Positions 1-9,084 of a DNA stretch of 64,000 nt are shown here, piece after piece. Made by a program: the position numbers and the translations under genes. The notes under the pieces are model-generated. The model searched no databases and was not told the DNA's origin. It was given only the letters and a program-made list of their open reading frames with translations. Position 1 is the first letter of the stretch. The number at the start of each line of letters is the position of its first letter. This DNA is from Paracoccus zeaxanthinifaciens ATCC 21588 (lineage in GTDB: Bacteria > Pseudomonadota > Alphaproteobacteria > Rhodobacterales > Rhodobacteraceae), in assembly GCF_000420145.1 (NCBI RefSeq), contig NZ_ATUJ01000009.1, positions 54,263 through 118,262 of the forward strand, in the 5' to 3' direction.

Positions 1-1
1 G

Positions 2-1279
2 GTCGTGCTGTTCCACGTCACCGCCAATCCCGATTGGTCGAACCTGCCGCTCTCGGGTCTCTTTCCGCAGATGCTGGGGCGGCTGGTCGATACGGCACGT
101 GCGCAACCCTCGCAGCTCGATACCACCGCCGAGAGGCCCAGCTTCTGGTCCGCAGCCTCGGTCATCGACGGGTTCGGCGTGGCTGACGACCCCGAGGGCA
201 TCGCGCCCGTCGCGGATCGCGCGATGTCCGAGGGACCGGCCTTCGGGCGCCCTGCGGGCATCTATGCCGCCGGAGAGCGCAGGCAGGCGCTGAACGCCGG
301 TCGCGCGCTGGTGGCCGCCCAATGGCCTGGCGCGACGGTCGAGGCGGCGGATCGGGGGCAGGGCCGTCCGCTGGCCGCGTTCCTGATCGCCCTCTCCGCG
401 CTGCTGATGGCGCTGGATGCGGCAGGCTCGGCCTGGATCTCGCGGGGTGGCAAGGTCGCCGCACTGGTGCTGGCGGCATTCCTGACCGCGCCGGATGCCC
501 ATGCGCAGGACCTCAACCCCGAGATCGTCCGCGCCGCGCAGGAGGTTGCACTCGCCTATGTTCAGACCGGCGATGACGGGATCGACACGGCCTCTCTCCA
601 AGGGCTGCGCGGCCTGACGGCGGCCCTGCGGCAGCGTAGCTCGGTCGAGCCCGGAGAGCCTGTCGCGGTGGATCTGGACCGCGACGACCTTGCGCCGCTG
701 GTCTTCCTCTATTGGCCGGTCACGGCGGATCAGCCCGCACCGTCGCCGCAGGCGTATCTGCGGCTGAACGCGTTCCTGCGTTCGGGCGGGATGATCCTCT
801 TCGATACGCGCGACGGCGATCTGTCGGGTGTCGGCGGCCCCGACATGTCGGACGCGCTGCAGCGGCTGGCCGCACCGCTGGACATTCCGCCCCTGGCGCA
901 GATCCCCGATGACCACGTGCTGACGCGCACATTCTATCTTCTGGACGAATTCCCGGGCCGCTGGCAGGGCGGCACCCTGTGGGTCGAGGCCGCGCCCACC
1001 GTGCAGGATGCGGGGGATGCGCCCTTCCGCAGGCTGAACGACGGGGTGACGCCCGTGGTGATCGGCGGCAATTCCTGGGCCGAAGCCTGGGCTATCGACG
1101 ATGACGGCTATCCGGTGTTCCCCATCGGTCAGGGCTGGCAGGGCGAGGAACAGCGCGAGACCGCCCTGCGCTTCGGGATCAACCTGATGATGTATGTCCT
1201 GACCGGAAATTATAAGTCCGATCAGGTGCATGTGCCCGCATTGCTTGAAAGATTGCGGGCCGAGGAGGTGGGTCGATGA
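2..1279 (+). CDS. DUF4159-type membrane protein, 5' end outside the window
   Basis: The reading frame is already open at base 2 and gives the last ~425 residues of a larger protein. A hydrophobic segment followed by an Ala-rich stretch ending in AHA-Q (about residues 120-165 of the visible part) is followed by a soluble domain with the features of DUF4159: a conserved FLYWPVT segment and a GGMILFDTRDG motif. In related bacteria such proteins carry an N-terminal BatA-like membrane domain and follow moxR and DUF58 genes; that part would lie upstream. Its stop codon overlaps the next start by four bases (ATGA), so the two are translationally coupled. Cellular role is not established; an inner-membrane or periplasmic function linked to a MoxR ATPase is inferred from family context. 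Confidence 0.8.
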   Translation, partial: VVLFHVTANPDWSNLPLSGLFPQMLGRLVDTARAQPSQLDTTAERPSFWSAASVIDGFGVADDPEGIAPVADRAMSEGPAFGRPAGIYAAGERRQALNAGRALVAAQWPGATVEAADRGQGRPLAAFLIALSALLMALDAAGSAWISRGGKVAALVLAAFLTAPDAHAQDLNPEIVRAAQEVALAYVQTGDDGIDTASLQGLRGLTAALRQRSSVEPGEPVAVDLDRDDLAPLVFLYWPVTADQPAPSPQAYLRLNAFLRSGGMILFDTRDGDLSGVGGPDMSDALQRLAAPLDIPPLAQIPDDHVLTRTFYLLDEFPGRWQGGTLWVEAAPTVQDAGDAPFRRLNDGVTPVVIGGNSWAEAWAIDDDGYPVFPIGQGWQGEEQRETALRFGINLMMYVLTGNYKSDQVHVPALLERLRAEEVGR

Positions 1280-3354
1280 CCGAACTGCGCTTCGATCCGG
1301 CACTGCCTTGGTGGATTATCGCCGCGCTGGCGGGGCTGGCGGCCGTCGTGGCCGGCTTCGCGCTGTGGCGCGGGCTGCGCGGCTGGGCGTGGCGCGGGCT
1401 TGCGGGCCTTGCCGCCGCGCTGGCCATCGCCGGACCGGCCATCGAGGTCGGCACGCGGGCGGGACTATCCGATATCGTGATCCTGATCGAGGACCGCTCG
1501 GCCAGCCAGCGCCTGCCGAGGCGGCGGCAGCAGACGGATGACGCGGCCGAGGCCGTCGCTGCGGGCATCGCGGCCCTTCCGGGGACCGAGCTGCGCCGCG
1601 TCACGCTTGGCGACGATCCGGACGGCACGATGCTGGGCCAGTCCATCGCCCGCGCCGTCGCCGCCGAACCCGAGTCGCGGCTGGCCGGTGTCATCGCGAT
1701 CACGGATGGCCGCCTGCACGATCCGTCGATGCTGCCCTCGGACCTGCCCGCGCCCGCGCATGTGCTGCTGACCGGACAGCCCGACGACTGGGACCGCCGC
1801 CTGGTGATCGAGGAATCCCCCGGCTTCGGACTGATCGACGAAGAGGTCCGCATCAGCCTGCGGATCGAGGATCAGGGCCGCGTCCCGGTCGACATGCAGC
1901 AGGGCAGCGTGCCCCTGCGAATCTCGGTCGACGGAGAGACCGAGCAGGTCTTTGCCGTGCCGCTGGACAGCAGCCTGCAACTGCCCGTCACGCTGCGCCA
2001 CGCGGGCCAGAACGTGATCCGCCTTGCCATCGACGCCGTCGATGGCGAACTGACCGACCGCAACAACGCGGCGGCCATCAGCATCAACGGGGTGCGCGAC
2101 CGCCTTCGCGTGCTGCTGGTCTCCGGTGAACCGCATGCCGGTGAAAGAACCTGGCGCAACCTGTTGAAATCGGACGCTTCCGTCGATCTGATCCATTTCA
2201 CGATCCTGCGCCCGCCCGACAAGTTCGACGGGGCCGCGGTGACCGAGCTTTCGCTGATCGCCTTCCCGACACGAGAGCTGTTCCTCGAACGGATCGACGA
2301 TTTCGACCTGATCATCTTCGACCGATACCGCGTCCGGGGGATCCTGCCGCAGCAGTATTTCGACAACATCGCCCGCTATGTCGAGGATGGCGGCGCGATC
2401 CTCGTGGCGGCGGGCCCCGAGATGGCCTCGGTCGAGAGCCTGAACCTCTCGCCCCTCGGGCGGATCCTTCCGGCCGAGCCGACGGGCCGGATCATCGACA
2501 CGCCCTTCCAGCCGCGCCTGACAGACGAAGGCTTGCGCCATCCGGTGACCGCCGATCTGCCGCAGGGCGGGGCCGATCCCGACTGGGGCCGCTGGCTGCG
2601 CATGGCCGAAATGACACCCGATCCCGACGCTCAGGTCGTCATGACCGGAACCGAGGATCGCCCCCTTCTGGTCATGGACCGCGTGGGCGAGGGGCGCGTC
2701 GCGATGCTGGGGTCCGACCAGGTCTGGCTGTGGGGGCGCGGCTTCGACGGCGGCGGGCCGCAGCAGGAATTGCTGCGCCGGATCGCGCATTGGTCGATGA
2801 AGGAACCCGAGCTGGAGGAAGAGACCCTTCTGGCCGAAATCGACGGCCTCGACATGCGGATCATCCGTCGCAGCCTGTCCGAGGGTGTCGGCCCCGTCAC
2901 GCTGACGCTGCCCGACGGATCGGAGCAGCAGCTGACGCTGACACCCGACGGGCCGGGCCGCTTCGTCGCGGATTGGCGGGCGGATGAACCCGGCCTCTAT
3001 CTGCTGCAAGAGGGCGATCTGCGCCGCGTCGTGGCGCTTGGTCCCGCCGCGCCGAAGGAATTCGAGGAAACGGTCGCCGACGCGCCCCTGATGGCCCCGC
3101 TGATCGAGGCGTCCGGCGGCAGCGTCACGCGCCTGTCGGACGGCATCCCTGACCTGCGGCAGGTGCGACCCGGTCGCAATGCCTCGGGGCAGTCGCTTGG
3201 GGGGCCGTGGATCGGGATCACCCCGCGCGATGCCGCAACCGTGACCGGCCTCGAACGGCGTCCGCTTCTGCCGGGCTGGGCGTGGCTTCTGCTGATTTCC
3301 GGCCTGATCCTGACGGGTTGGCTGGCCGAAGGACGACGCGGGCGAATGGCGTAA
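1276..3354 (+). CDS. Membrane protein with GATase-like and VWA-like regions
   Basis: 692 residues. Two hydrophobic segments lie at about residues 9-60 and one close to the C-terminus (about 668-688), ending in a basic tail, so most of the protein should be periplasmic. An early segment reading [12 protein letters not shown] resembles a von Willebrand A strand with its metal-site start, and the middle (about 275-500) looks like the class I glutamine amidotransferase-like fold used by the COG5426-type partners of DUF4159 proteins. No catalytic Cys of a true amidotransferase can be seen. It starts inside the stop of the upstream gene, and a 22-bp gap to the fabZ frame ends the operon. Assignment is by domain pattern and gene order; the substrate is unknown. 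Confidence 0.7.
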   Translation: MTELRFDPALPWWIIAALAGLAAVVAGFALWRGLRGWAWRGLAGLAAALAIAGPAIEVGTRAGLSDIVILIEDRSASQRLPRRRQQTDDAAEAVAAGIAALPGTELRRVTLGDDPDGTMLGQSIARAVAAEPESRLAGVIAITDGRLHDPSMLPSDLPAPAHVLLTGQPDDWDRRLVIEESPGFGLIDEEVRISLRIEDQGRVPVDMQQGSVPLRISVDGETEQVFAVPLDSSLQLPVTLRHAGQNVIRLAIDAVDGELTDRNNAAAISINGVRDRLRVLLVSGEPHAGERTWRNLLKSDASVDLIHFTILRPPDKFDGAAVTELSLIAFPTRELFLERIDDFDLIIFDRYRVRGILPQQYFDNIARYVEDGGAILVAAGPEMASVESLNLSPLGRILPAEPTGRIIDTPFQPRLTDEGLRHPVTADLPQGGADPDWGRWLRMAEMTPDPDAQVVMTGTEDRPLLVMDRVGEGRVAMLGSDQVWLWGRGFDGGGPQQELLRRIAHWSMKEPELEEETLLAEIDGLDMRIIRRSLSEGVGPVTLTLPDGSEQQLTLTPDGPGRFVADWRADEPGLYLLQEGDLRRVVALGPAAPKEFEETVADAPLMAPLIEASGGSVTRLSDGIPDLRQVRPGRNASGQSLGGPWIGITPRDAATVTGLERRPLLPGWAWLLLISGLILTGWLAEGRRGRMA

Positions 3355-3412
3355 AGCTTGCCATCCGCCCCCCCGATTGGTAACCGGATCGAAACCGCCC
3401 GAAGGAATGCAA

Positions 3413-3892
3413 ATGGCTGACGACACGCCCAATCCCGCCCCGACGACCCATGCGGACCTGTCGCTGATCAAGCGGATCATTCCGCACCGCTATCCTTTCC
3501 TGTTCATCGACAAGGTCCGCGACATCGTCGCCCATGAAAGCGGCGTGGGCATCAAGATGGTCACCAACAACGAGCCGCACTTCCAGGGCCACTTCCCGGA
3601 CGAGCCGATCATGCCGGGCGTCACCATCATCGAGGCGATGGCCCAGACCTCGGCGGTGATCGTCGGCGTCAGCATGAACATCATCGACAAGCCGCTGGCG
3701 ACCTATTTCATGGGCATCGACAAGTGCAAGTTCCGCCGCATGGTGGTTCCGGGCGACGTGCTGGAACTGCATTGCCGCGCGCTGCGCGGTGGCGGCAAGA
3801 TCTGGAAGTTCGAGGGCAAGGCGATGGTCGACGGCCAGCTCTGCGCCTCGGCGGAATTCACGGCCATGATGGCGTTGAAGGCCGATGGCTGA
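3413..3892 (+). CDS. fabZ: 3-hydroxyacyl-ACP dehydratase FabZ
   Basis: 159 residues, the usual FabZ length. It removes water from 3-hydroxyacyl-ACP in type II fatty acid synthesis and competes with LpxA for 3-hydroxyacyl-ACP. The hot-dog signature is clear: [11 protein letters not shown] near the N-terminus, then [20 protein letters not shown], which carries the catalytic His (GHFP) and Glu (IIEA). I chose ATG 3413 because GAAGGA at 3401-3406 is well spaced; ATG 3407 is possible and TTG 3377 unlikely. The stop overlaps the start of lpxA by eight bases, the classic fabZ-lpxA arrangement. lpxD, which normally precedes fabZ, is absent here and lies at 46.6-47.7 kb. Confidence 0.95.
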   Translation: MADDTPNPAPTTHADLSLIKRIIPHRYPFLFIDKVRDIVAHESGVGIKMVTNNEPHFQGHFPDEPIMPGVTIIEAMAQTSAVIVGVSMNIIDKPLATYFMGIDKCKFRRMVVPGDVLELHCRALRGGGKIWKFEGKAMVDGQLCASAEFTAMMALKADG

Positions 3893-4673
3893 TCTGATCC
3901 ATCCAAGCGCGGTGGTCGATCCGGCCGCCCGCATCGGGCAGGGGGTCGAGATCGGCCCGTTCTGCGTGGTCGGCCCCGAGGTCAGCCTGGCAGACGGCGT
4001 CGTGCTGAAATCGCATGTCGTCGTCACCGGCAACACCTCGATCGACGAGGAGACCATCGTCTTTCCCTTCGCCTCGATCGGGGAGGTGCCGCAGGACCTC
4101 AAGTTCAAGGGCGAGCGCACGCGGCTGGAGATCGGCAAGCGCAACCGCATCCGCGAGCATGTGACCATGAACCCCGGCACCGAAGGCGGTGGCGGCGTCA
4201 CCGTGATCGGCGATGACGGGCTGTTCATGGCGGGCAGCCATGTCGCCCATGACTGCCATATCGGCGACCGCGTGATCCTTGTGAACCACGCATCGGTCGC
4301 GGGGCATTGCGTGCTGGGCGACGACGTGATCGTCGGCGGGCTGTCGGGTGTCCACCAATGGGTGCGCATCGGTCGGGGCGCGATGATCGGGGCGGTGACG
4401 ATGGTGACCGCCGACGTGATCCCCTTCGGCCTGGTGCAGGGGCCGCGCGGCCACCTGGACGGCTTGAACCTGGTCGGGCTCAAGCGCCGCGGCGCGACGC
4501 GGGCGGATATCTCGGCATTGCGGGACATGCTGTCCACGCTGTCGCAGGGTTCGTTCCGCGAAACCGCGCGTGCCCGTGCTGATCAGGACATGGGCGCGAT
4601 GGAGCGTGAGGTCCTCGACTTCATCCTCGGCCCCTCGGATCGCAGCTTCCTGACACCGGCACGCCCCGCATGA
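3885..4673 (+). CDS. lpxA: UDP-N-acetylglucosamine acyltransferase LpxA
   Basis: 262 residues. It transfers a 3-hydroxyacyl chain from ACP to the 3-OH of UDP-GlcNAc, the first step of lipid A synthesis, in the cytoplasm. The N-terminal two thirds is a left-handed beta helix of hexapeptide repeats with the typical I/V-G-x-G-x-x-I spacing. The catalytic His is in [10 protein letters not shown] (about residue 121-125). The C-terminal helical domain begins near [18 protein letters not shown], a family-typical segment. It begins within the end of fabZ and its own stop overlaps the start of lpxI (ATGA), so fabZ-lpxA-lpxI form one transcription unit. Confidence 0.97.
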   Translation: MADLIHPSAVVDPAARIGQGVEIGPFCVVGPEVSLADGVVLKSHVVVTGNTSIDEETIVFPFASIGEVPQDLKFKGERTRLEIGKRNRIREHVTMNPGTEGGGGVTVIGDDGLFMAGSHVAHDCHIGDRVILVNHASVAGHCVLGDDVIVGGLSGVHQWVRIGRGAMIGAVTMVTADVIPFGLVQGPRGHLDGLNLVGLKRRGATRADISALRDMLSTLSQGSFRETARARADQDMGAMEREVLDFILGPSDRSFLTPARPA

Positions 4674-5491
4674 GCAGGACGGCCATCATCGCGGGCCGGG
4701 GGGCGCTTCCGGCGATCCTTGCCCGCGCGATCGACGATCCGCAGGTCTATGCACTGGAGGGGTTCGAGCCCGATGGCATCCAGGCGACGCCGTTCCGGCT
4801 GGAACGGCTGGTCCCCTTCCTGGATCACCTGCATCAGGAACGGATCGAGCGCGTGGTCTTTGCAGGCGCGATCCAGCGTCCGCGCCTCGATCCCGAAAGC
4901 TTCGATCAGCGCACGGCGATGCTGGTGCCGCGCATCCTGACGGCGATGCAATCTGGCGATGATGCAGCCTTGCGCGCGGTCCTTGACATCTTCGAGGAAA
5001 ATGATCTAAGCATCTCTTCTGCAAGTGATATTGCGCCCGATCTGACGCCTGCCGAGGGTGTGATCGTGGGCGAGGTCGGCACCTTCGACCGCCGCGACGC
5101 GTCGCTTGCCGCCCGGATCGTCGAGACCCTCGGGCCGCTGGATGTAGGCCAGGGCGCGGTCGTCGCGCAGGGCCTTTGCCTTGCGATCGAGAGCCTTCCG
5201 GGAACGCGGGCGATGCTGGAATTCGCAGGGCAGCACGCGCATCTGCGCCCCCGCGCCGACGGAGCAAGGGGCGTGCTGTGGAAGGCACCCAAGCCCGGGC
5301 AGGACCTGCGCATCGACATGCCGACCATCGGTCCCGACACCGTGGACCAGGCGGCGGATGCCGGTCTTGGCGGGATCGCGTGGCAGGCGGGCAAGGTGAT
5401 CCTTCTGGATCGCGACGAATCCGTGCGCCGTGCCGAAGCCGCAGGCATCTTCCTGTGGTCGGCCGGTCCCTTTGACGGCCATCAGGGCTGA
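4670..5491 (+). CDS. lpxI: UDP-2,3-diacylglucosamine pyrophosphatase LpxI
   Basis: 273 residues, matching the LpxI (formerly DUF1009) family, which replaces LpxH in alphaproteobacteria. It hydrolyses UDP-2,3-diacylglucosamine to lipid X and UMP between LpxD and LpxB. Seen here: an N-terminal AIIAGRGALP strand-loop, a central linker, and a C-terminal domain with ARGVLWKAPKPGQDLRIDMPT, where the conserved K-P-G-Q-D-x-R-x-D-x-P-x-I-G pattern holds catalytic residues in this family. ATG 4670 overlaps the stop of lpxA. The 63-bp gap to lpxB is GC-rich with a small hairpin but no clear terminator. Identification is secure from sequence pattern plus position between lpxA and lpxB. Confidence 0.95.
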   Translation: MSRTAIIAGRGALPAILARAIDDPQVYALEGFEPDGIQATPFRLERLVPFLDHLHQERIERVVFAGAIQRPRLDPESFDQRTAMLVPRILTAMQSGDDAALRAVLDIFEENDLSISSASDIAPDLTPAEGVIVGEVGTFDRRDASLAARIVETLGPLDVGQGAVVAQGLCLAIESLPGTRAMLEFAGQHAHLRPRADGARGVLWKAPKPGQDLRIDMPTIGPDTVDQAADAGLGGIAWQAGKVILLDRDESVRRAEAAGIFLWSAGPFDGHQG

Positions 5492-5554
5492 GGGGCTGGC
5501 CCGGGTCCGCCGGGCTGGTCCATTCATGAAGGCGAAGGCAGCAGGGCGGACGAG

Positions 5555-6709
5555 ATGCGTTACTTTCTGATCGCGGGCGAGGCCTCGGGCGACCAGCTGG
5601 GCGAGGCGCTGATGGAGGGGCTGGCACAGCTGGACCCGGACGCGCAGTTCATCGGCATCGGCGGGCAGGGCATGACCGCCCGCGGCATCGACAGCATCTT
5701 CCCCATGGACGAGCTGAGCCTGATGGGCATCTGGGAGGTCCTGCCGAAATACCGTCACCTCCGGCGGCGGATCTCGGAGACGGCGCAGGCCGTTCTGGAC
5801 AGCGGCGCGGATGTGCTGATCACCATCGACAGCCCCGATTTCTGTCTGCGCGTGGCGCGGCTGGTCAAGGAGGCGCGTCCGGACATGCGCGTCGTCCATT
5901 ACGTCGCGCCCTCGGTCTGGGCATGGCGCGCGGGCCGCGCGGCCAAGATGGCCAAGGTCGTGGACCACGTTCTGGCCATCCTGCCGTTCGAACCCCCGCT
6001 GATGCAGGCTGCCGGCATGACCTGCGATTTCGTGGGCCATCCGGTCGCCACCTGGAATGTCGCTGGCCCCGACGATGCGCAGCTGTTCCGCAGCCGCCAC
6101 GGGATCGCACCCGACGCGCCGGTGGTGCTGTGCCTGCCAGGCTCTCGCAGGTCCGAGGTCACGCGCCTGGGCGCCCGCTTTGACGAGGCGCTGATGCGCC
6201 TCCGCGACCGTGTCCCCGAGATCCGCGTGGTGCTGCCGACCGTGCCCGGTGTCGCCGGCATGGTGCGCGACATGACCCGCCGCTGGCCGACCGCCCCCAT
6301 CGTCATCGAGGAGCGGCAGGAGAAGCGCGCGGCCTTCGCGGCGGCCGACCTGGCGCTTGCGGCGTCGGGAACGGTCAGCCTGGAGCTGGCCGCGCACCGG
6401 GTGCCGATGGTGATCGGCTATGACATGGCGCCGCTGTCGCGCCTGATCGTGGGGATGCTGCTGCGCACGGATACGGTGACCCTGGTGAACCTAGTCAGCG
6501 AAACCCGCGTGGTGCCGGAATTCCTTGGGGGGCGGTGTCAGCCCGGACCTCTGGCCGAGGCGCTTCAGGCCGCGCTCGAGGATCCGAAGGCCCGCAATGC
6601 CCAGCTGGACGCGATGGATCTGACCATGGACCGTTTGGGCAAGGGGGGTGAGGCGCCGGGCCTTCGCGCGGCGCACTCGGTCATTCAGGCGATCACAGGA
6701 CCGCGGTGA
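5555..6709 (+). CDS. lpxB: Lipid-A-disaccharide synthase LpxB
   Basis: 384 residues, usual for LpxB (glycosyltransferase family 19). It joins lipid X to UDP-2,3-diacylglucosamine to give the lipid A disaccharide at the inner face of the membrane. The start motif LIAGEASGDQLGEALMEGL, the central VHYVAPSVWAWR segment and the C-terminal AASGTVSLELA nucleotide-sugar loop are all present. The start at 5555 is preceded by a GGCGGACGAG stretch, a moderate ribosome site. The last 17 bases overlap the 3' end of the convergent ridA gene, so no separate terminator fits between them. Confidence 0.97.
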   Translation: MRYFLIAGEASGDQLGEALMEGLAQLDPDAQFIGIGGQGMTARGIDSIFPMDELSLMGIWEVLPKYRHLRRRISETAQAVLDSGADVLITIDSPDFCLRVARLVKEARPDMRVVHYVAPSVWAWRAGRAAKMAKVVDHVLAILPFEPPLMQAAGMTCDFVGHPVATWNVAGPDDAQLFRSRHGIAPDAPVVLCLPGSRRSEVTRLGARFDEALMRLRDRVPEIRVVLPTVPGVAGMVRDMTRRWPTAPIVIEERQEKRAAFAAADLALAASGTVSLELAAHRVPMVIGYDMAPLSRLIVGMLLRTDTVTLVNLVSETRVVPEFLGGRCQPGPLAEALQAALEDPKARNAQLDAMDLTMDRLGKGGEAPGLRAAHSVIQAITGPR

Positions 6710-7040
6710 CGATGATCTCGACCTTGTAGTCGGGGGTCGCCAGCGCCGATTCGCCGGTCGCGCGCGCGGGTGCGTGACCCTGCGGGACCCACGCGTCCCA
6801 GACGGCGTTCATTTCCGCGAAATCGGACATGTCGGCCACCCAGATCTGGGCCGAGACGATCTTGGTCTTGTCGGTGCCTGCATTCGCCAGCAGCTCGTCG
6901 ATCTGCGACAGGATCGCCTTGGTCTGATCGGTCACCGAGGTGCCGGGTTCGCCGACCTGGCCCGCAAGAAAGACGAAGCCGTTGGCCACGACCGCCTGGC
7001 TCATGCGCTGGCCGGTCTCGAAACGCTGGATGTCGGTCAT
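6693..7040 (-). CDS. RidA-family enamine/imine deaminase-like protein
   Basis: 115 residues, one YjgF/YER057c/UK114 (Rid) domain. RidA itself hydrolyses reactive 2-aminoacrylate and related imines. The C-terminal segment has the APARAT motif whose Arg is the key substrate-binding residue in deaminating Rid proteins, and the later PDYKVEI carries the usual Glu, so imine hydrolysis is plausible. AGGAGAA at 7045-7051 on this strand is a good ribosome site for ATG 7040. It converges on lpxB with a 17-base overlap. The subgroup (RidA versus Rid1-7) cannot be fixed by eye, so no symbol is given. Confidence 0.85.
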   Translation of the reverse strand: MTDIQRFETGQRMSQAVVANGFVFLAGQVGEPGTSVTDQTKAILSQIDELLANAGTDKTKIVSAQIWVADMSDFAEMNAVWDAWVPQGHAPARATGESALATPDYKVEIIVTAVL

Positions 7041-7117
7041 CCTGTTCTCCTGATAGTAGGCCGGGCACGTCCCGGCGGGCGGACGCTAGCCGTGGCGGGG
7101 GATCGCCGCAAGGCGGG

Positions 7118-7146
7118 TTGCGGGCGTTGCCGGTTTGTTCTAGGGT
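7118..7146 (+). promoter_or_regulatory. Predicted promoter of a leaderless mmcB transcript
   Basis: TTGCGG (7118-7123), a 17-base spacer and TAGGGT (7141-7146), preceded by C to give CTAGGGT. The expected start point, seven bases past the -10, is base 7153, the A of the mmcB start codon. There is no purine-rich ribosome site before that ATG. The mRNA is therefore predicted to be leaderless. Confidence 0.5.
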
Positions 7147-7152
7147 TTCTGC

Positions 7153-7614
7153 ATGCAGATTGACCAGACGATGCCCGCGATGCCGGGGCAGCGGCTTGCC
7201 CGCGGGACGGGCCGCCTGCTGCGCAGCCTGGACCACGCCGTCCTGACCGAGTTCGCGCCCGTTCGCGGGCTGCGCGTCGACGTGATCAGCCTCGGCCCCA
7301 AGGGCGAATTGTGGATCGTCGAATGCAAGAGCGGACGCGCCGATTTCCGGTCCGACCGCAAGTGGCAGGGCTATCTCGACTGGTGCGACCGCTATTTCTG
7401 GGCGGTGGATCGCGATTTCCCGACCGAGCTGCTGCCCGAGGATACCGGCCTGATCATGGCCGACGGATTCGGCGCCGAGATCATCCGCATGGCGCCCGAG
7501 GCGAAGCTGGCGCCCGCGCGCCGCACCAAGGTGCAGCGCGATTTCGCACGCGCCGCGGCGCTGCGCCTTCAGGGGCTGACCGATCCCGAGGGGATCAGCG
7601 CTTCGGTTTCTTAG
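7153..7614 (+). CDS. mmcB: MmcB-family DNA repair nuclease-like protein
   Basis: 153 residues. It matches the MmcB family, an alphaproteobacterial PD-(D/E)XK-like protein reported to take part in DNA damage repair. The core is visible: an Asp in VDVISLG followed by WIVECKSGRADF (E-x-K) and then DRKWQGYLDWCDRYFWAV, a typical nuclease-fold helix. The C-terminal ARRTKVQRDFARAAALRLQ segment is a basic helix. The start at 7153 lacks any Shine-Dalgarno and sits where the predicted promoter would initiate. It overlaps the convergent small gene by 20 bases. Catalytic activity is inferred from fold, not shown. Confidence 0.85.
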   Translation: MQIDQTMPAMPGQRLARGTGRLLRSLDHAVLTEFAPVRGLRVDVISLGPKGELWIVECKSGRADFRSDRKWQGYLDWCDRYFWAVDRDFPTELLPEDTGLIMADGFGAEIIRMAPEAKLAPARRTKVQRDFARAAALRLQGLTDPEGISASVS

Positions 7615-7807
7615 CGCCCTTGCCGCTCATCAGCTGGGCGGCCTCGACGGCGGCCATCAGTTCCTCGGCGATCTCGGTCGCTTCCTCGGGGTCGAAATCC
7701 ATCGGAAGGTCGATTCCGTCGCCCTGGATGTAGATGCGGACCATCCCCTGATCCGTCGGGCCGACCTGCAGATTGGTCGAAACTTCGCTTTCGCTGTTGA
7801 TACCCAT
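7595..7807 (-). CDS. Small conserved acidic protein, DUF6324-like
   Basis: 70 residues from ATG 7807, which is preceded on this strand by AAAGGAC at a good distance; the longer frame up to 7876 lacks such a site. The protein has a beta-rich first half (VRIYIQGDGIDLPMDF) and an acidic helix (EEATEIAEELMAAVEAA) with a lysine-rich end. It resembles a short family common in Rhodobacteraceae that I recall as DUF6324; function unknown. Its 3' end overlaps mmcB by 20 bases in convergent orientation. There is no signal peptide, membrane segment or known motif. Confidence 0.7.
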   Translation of the reverse strand: MGINSESEVSTNLQVGPTDQGMVRIYIQGDGIDLPMDFDPEEATEIAEELMAAVEAAQLMSGKGAKKPKR

Positions 7808-7909
7808 GGCCTGTCCTTTCGCTTGGAAGAACTTTCTGTATCCGAACGTCATTTTCCGGGCAAGGAGGGCTTGCAACCATCTCGTGACAGGGCTAAAGAC
7901 CCGCGCAGT

Positions 7910-7986
7910 GCCGCCTTAGCTCAGTTGGTTAGAGCGCTAGATTGTGGATCTAGAGGTCCCCCGTTCGAGCCGGGGAGGCGGTACCA
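7910..7986 (+). tRNA. tRNA-His (anticodon GTG), CCA encoded
   Basis: A full cloverleaf: acceptor GCCGCCT (7910-7916) with AGGCGGT (7976-7982), D arm AGCTCAGTTGGTTAGAGC, anticodon GTG at 7944-7946 in loop TTGTGGA, T arm with GTTCGAGCC, and encoded CCA at 7984-7986. The first pair is G1:U72 and the discriminator is A73, not the near-universal C73 paired with G-1. This altered tRNA-His is known from an alphaproteobacterial clade. Confidence 0.97.
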
Positions 7987-8064
7987 TCTTCCCCCAGATG
8001 CCCGGTTCATGTCCATCGCCGATGGATCACCCGCCACGCTTGTCGCATGGCGGGCGTTCTCGCG

Positions 8065-9084
8065 TCAGGCGGCCTCTCCGCGGGCGCGCGCGATCTCGGC
8101 CTCGGTCAGGGGGCCGGGGAAGTGGCAGGCGGTCGCGTGGTCGTTGCCCATCAGCGCGGGCACCTCGGCGGCGCAGCGATCCGTGGCGCGCGGGCAGCGC
8201 GTGCGGAAGACGCAGCCCGAGGGCGGCGCCATGGGCGAGGGCAGGTCGCCCGTCAGCGGCACGATCGTCCTTGCGGTCTGGACCTTCGGATCGGGAACCG
8301 GCACCGCCGACAGCAGCGCCTGCGTATAGGGGTGCTGCGGATCGTCATAGAGCGCGGCGACGGGGCCCGTCTCCATCACCTTGCCAAGATACAGGACCAT
8401 CACCCGGTCGCTGATATGTTTGACCACCGACAGGTCGTGGGCGATGAAGACCAGCGCCAGACCCAGTTCCTTCTGCAGGCGGATCAGCAGGTTGATGACC
8501 TGCGCCTGGATCGACACGTCCAGCGCGCTGACCGGCTCGTCGCAGATGATCAGCTTCGGCTCCACGATCAGGGCGCGGGCGATGCCGATGCGCTGGCACT
8601 GCCCGCCGCTGAATTCGTGGGGATAGCGGTTGATCTGGTTCGGCAGCAGGCCGACCTTCTCCATCATCGCCTTGACGCGTTCCTTGACCTCGAAGGCGCG
8701 CAGGCCGGGGCGATGCGTGCGCAGGGGTTCCGCGATGATCTGGCCCACGGTCATGCGCGGGTTGAGGCTGGCCAGCGGGTCCTGGAACACCATCTGGATG
8801 TCGCTGCGATAGCGCATCATCTGGCGCGGCGTCATGGCCAGCAGGTCCTTGCCGTCGATCCATTCGGCCCGTCCCGTCGCGGGCGCAAGCCCGATCAGCG
8901 CGCGCGCCAGCGTGGACTTGCCGCAACCCGATTCGCCCACTACACCAAGCGTCTCACCGGGTTTCAGGGTGAAATCGACGCCCGACACGGCGTGCAGTTC
9001 GCGCGGCTTGGCCCAGGGCATGTCGCCTTCGCGGCGGATCTGGAAGGTGACGCGCAGATCGCGCACGTTCAGAAGATCGCTCAT
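8065..9084 (-). CDS. oppF: Oligopeptide ABC transporter ATPase OppF
   Basis: 339 residues from ATG 9084. One of two ATPases powering a peptide importer. Walker A GESGCGKST, Q-loop FQDPLASLNP, signature FSGGQCQRIGIARAL and Walker B LIICDEPVSALDVS are complete. The C-terminus has the oligopeptide/dipeptide extension with two cysteine-containing segments (GCVFRTRCP, ATDRC), a region that binds an iron-sulfur cluster in some homologues. Its ATG overlaps the stop of oppD (ATGA). It is the last gene of the opp operon and converges on tRNA-His, about 80 bp away. Confidence 0.93.
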   Translation of the reverse strand: MSDLLNVRDLRVTFQIRREGDMPWAKPRELHAVSGVDFTLKPGETLGVVGESGCGKSTLARALIGLAPATGRAEWIDGKDLLAMTPRQMMRYRSDIQMVFQDPLASLNPRMTVGQIIAEPLRTHRPGLRAFEVKERVKAMMEKVGLLPNQINRYPHEFSGGQCQRIGIARALIVEPKLIICDEPVSALDVSIQAQVINLLIRLQKELGLALVFIAHDLSVVKHISDRVMVLYLGKVMETGPVAALYDDPQHPYTQALLSAVPVPDPKVQTARTIVPLTGDLPSPMAPPSGCVFRTRCPRATDRCAAEVPALMGNDHATACHFPGPLTEAEIARARGEAA

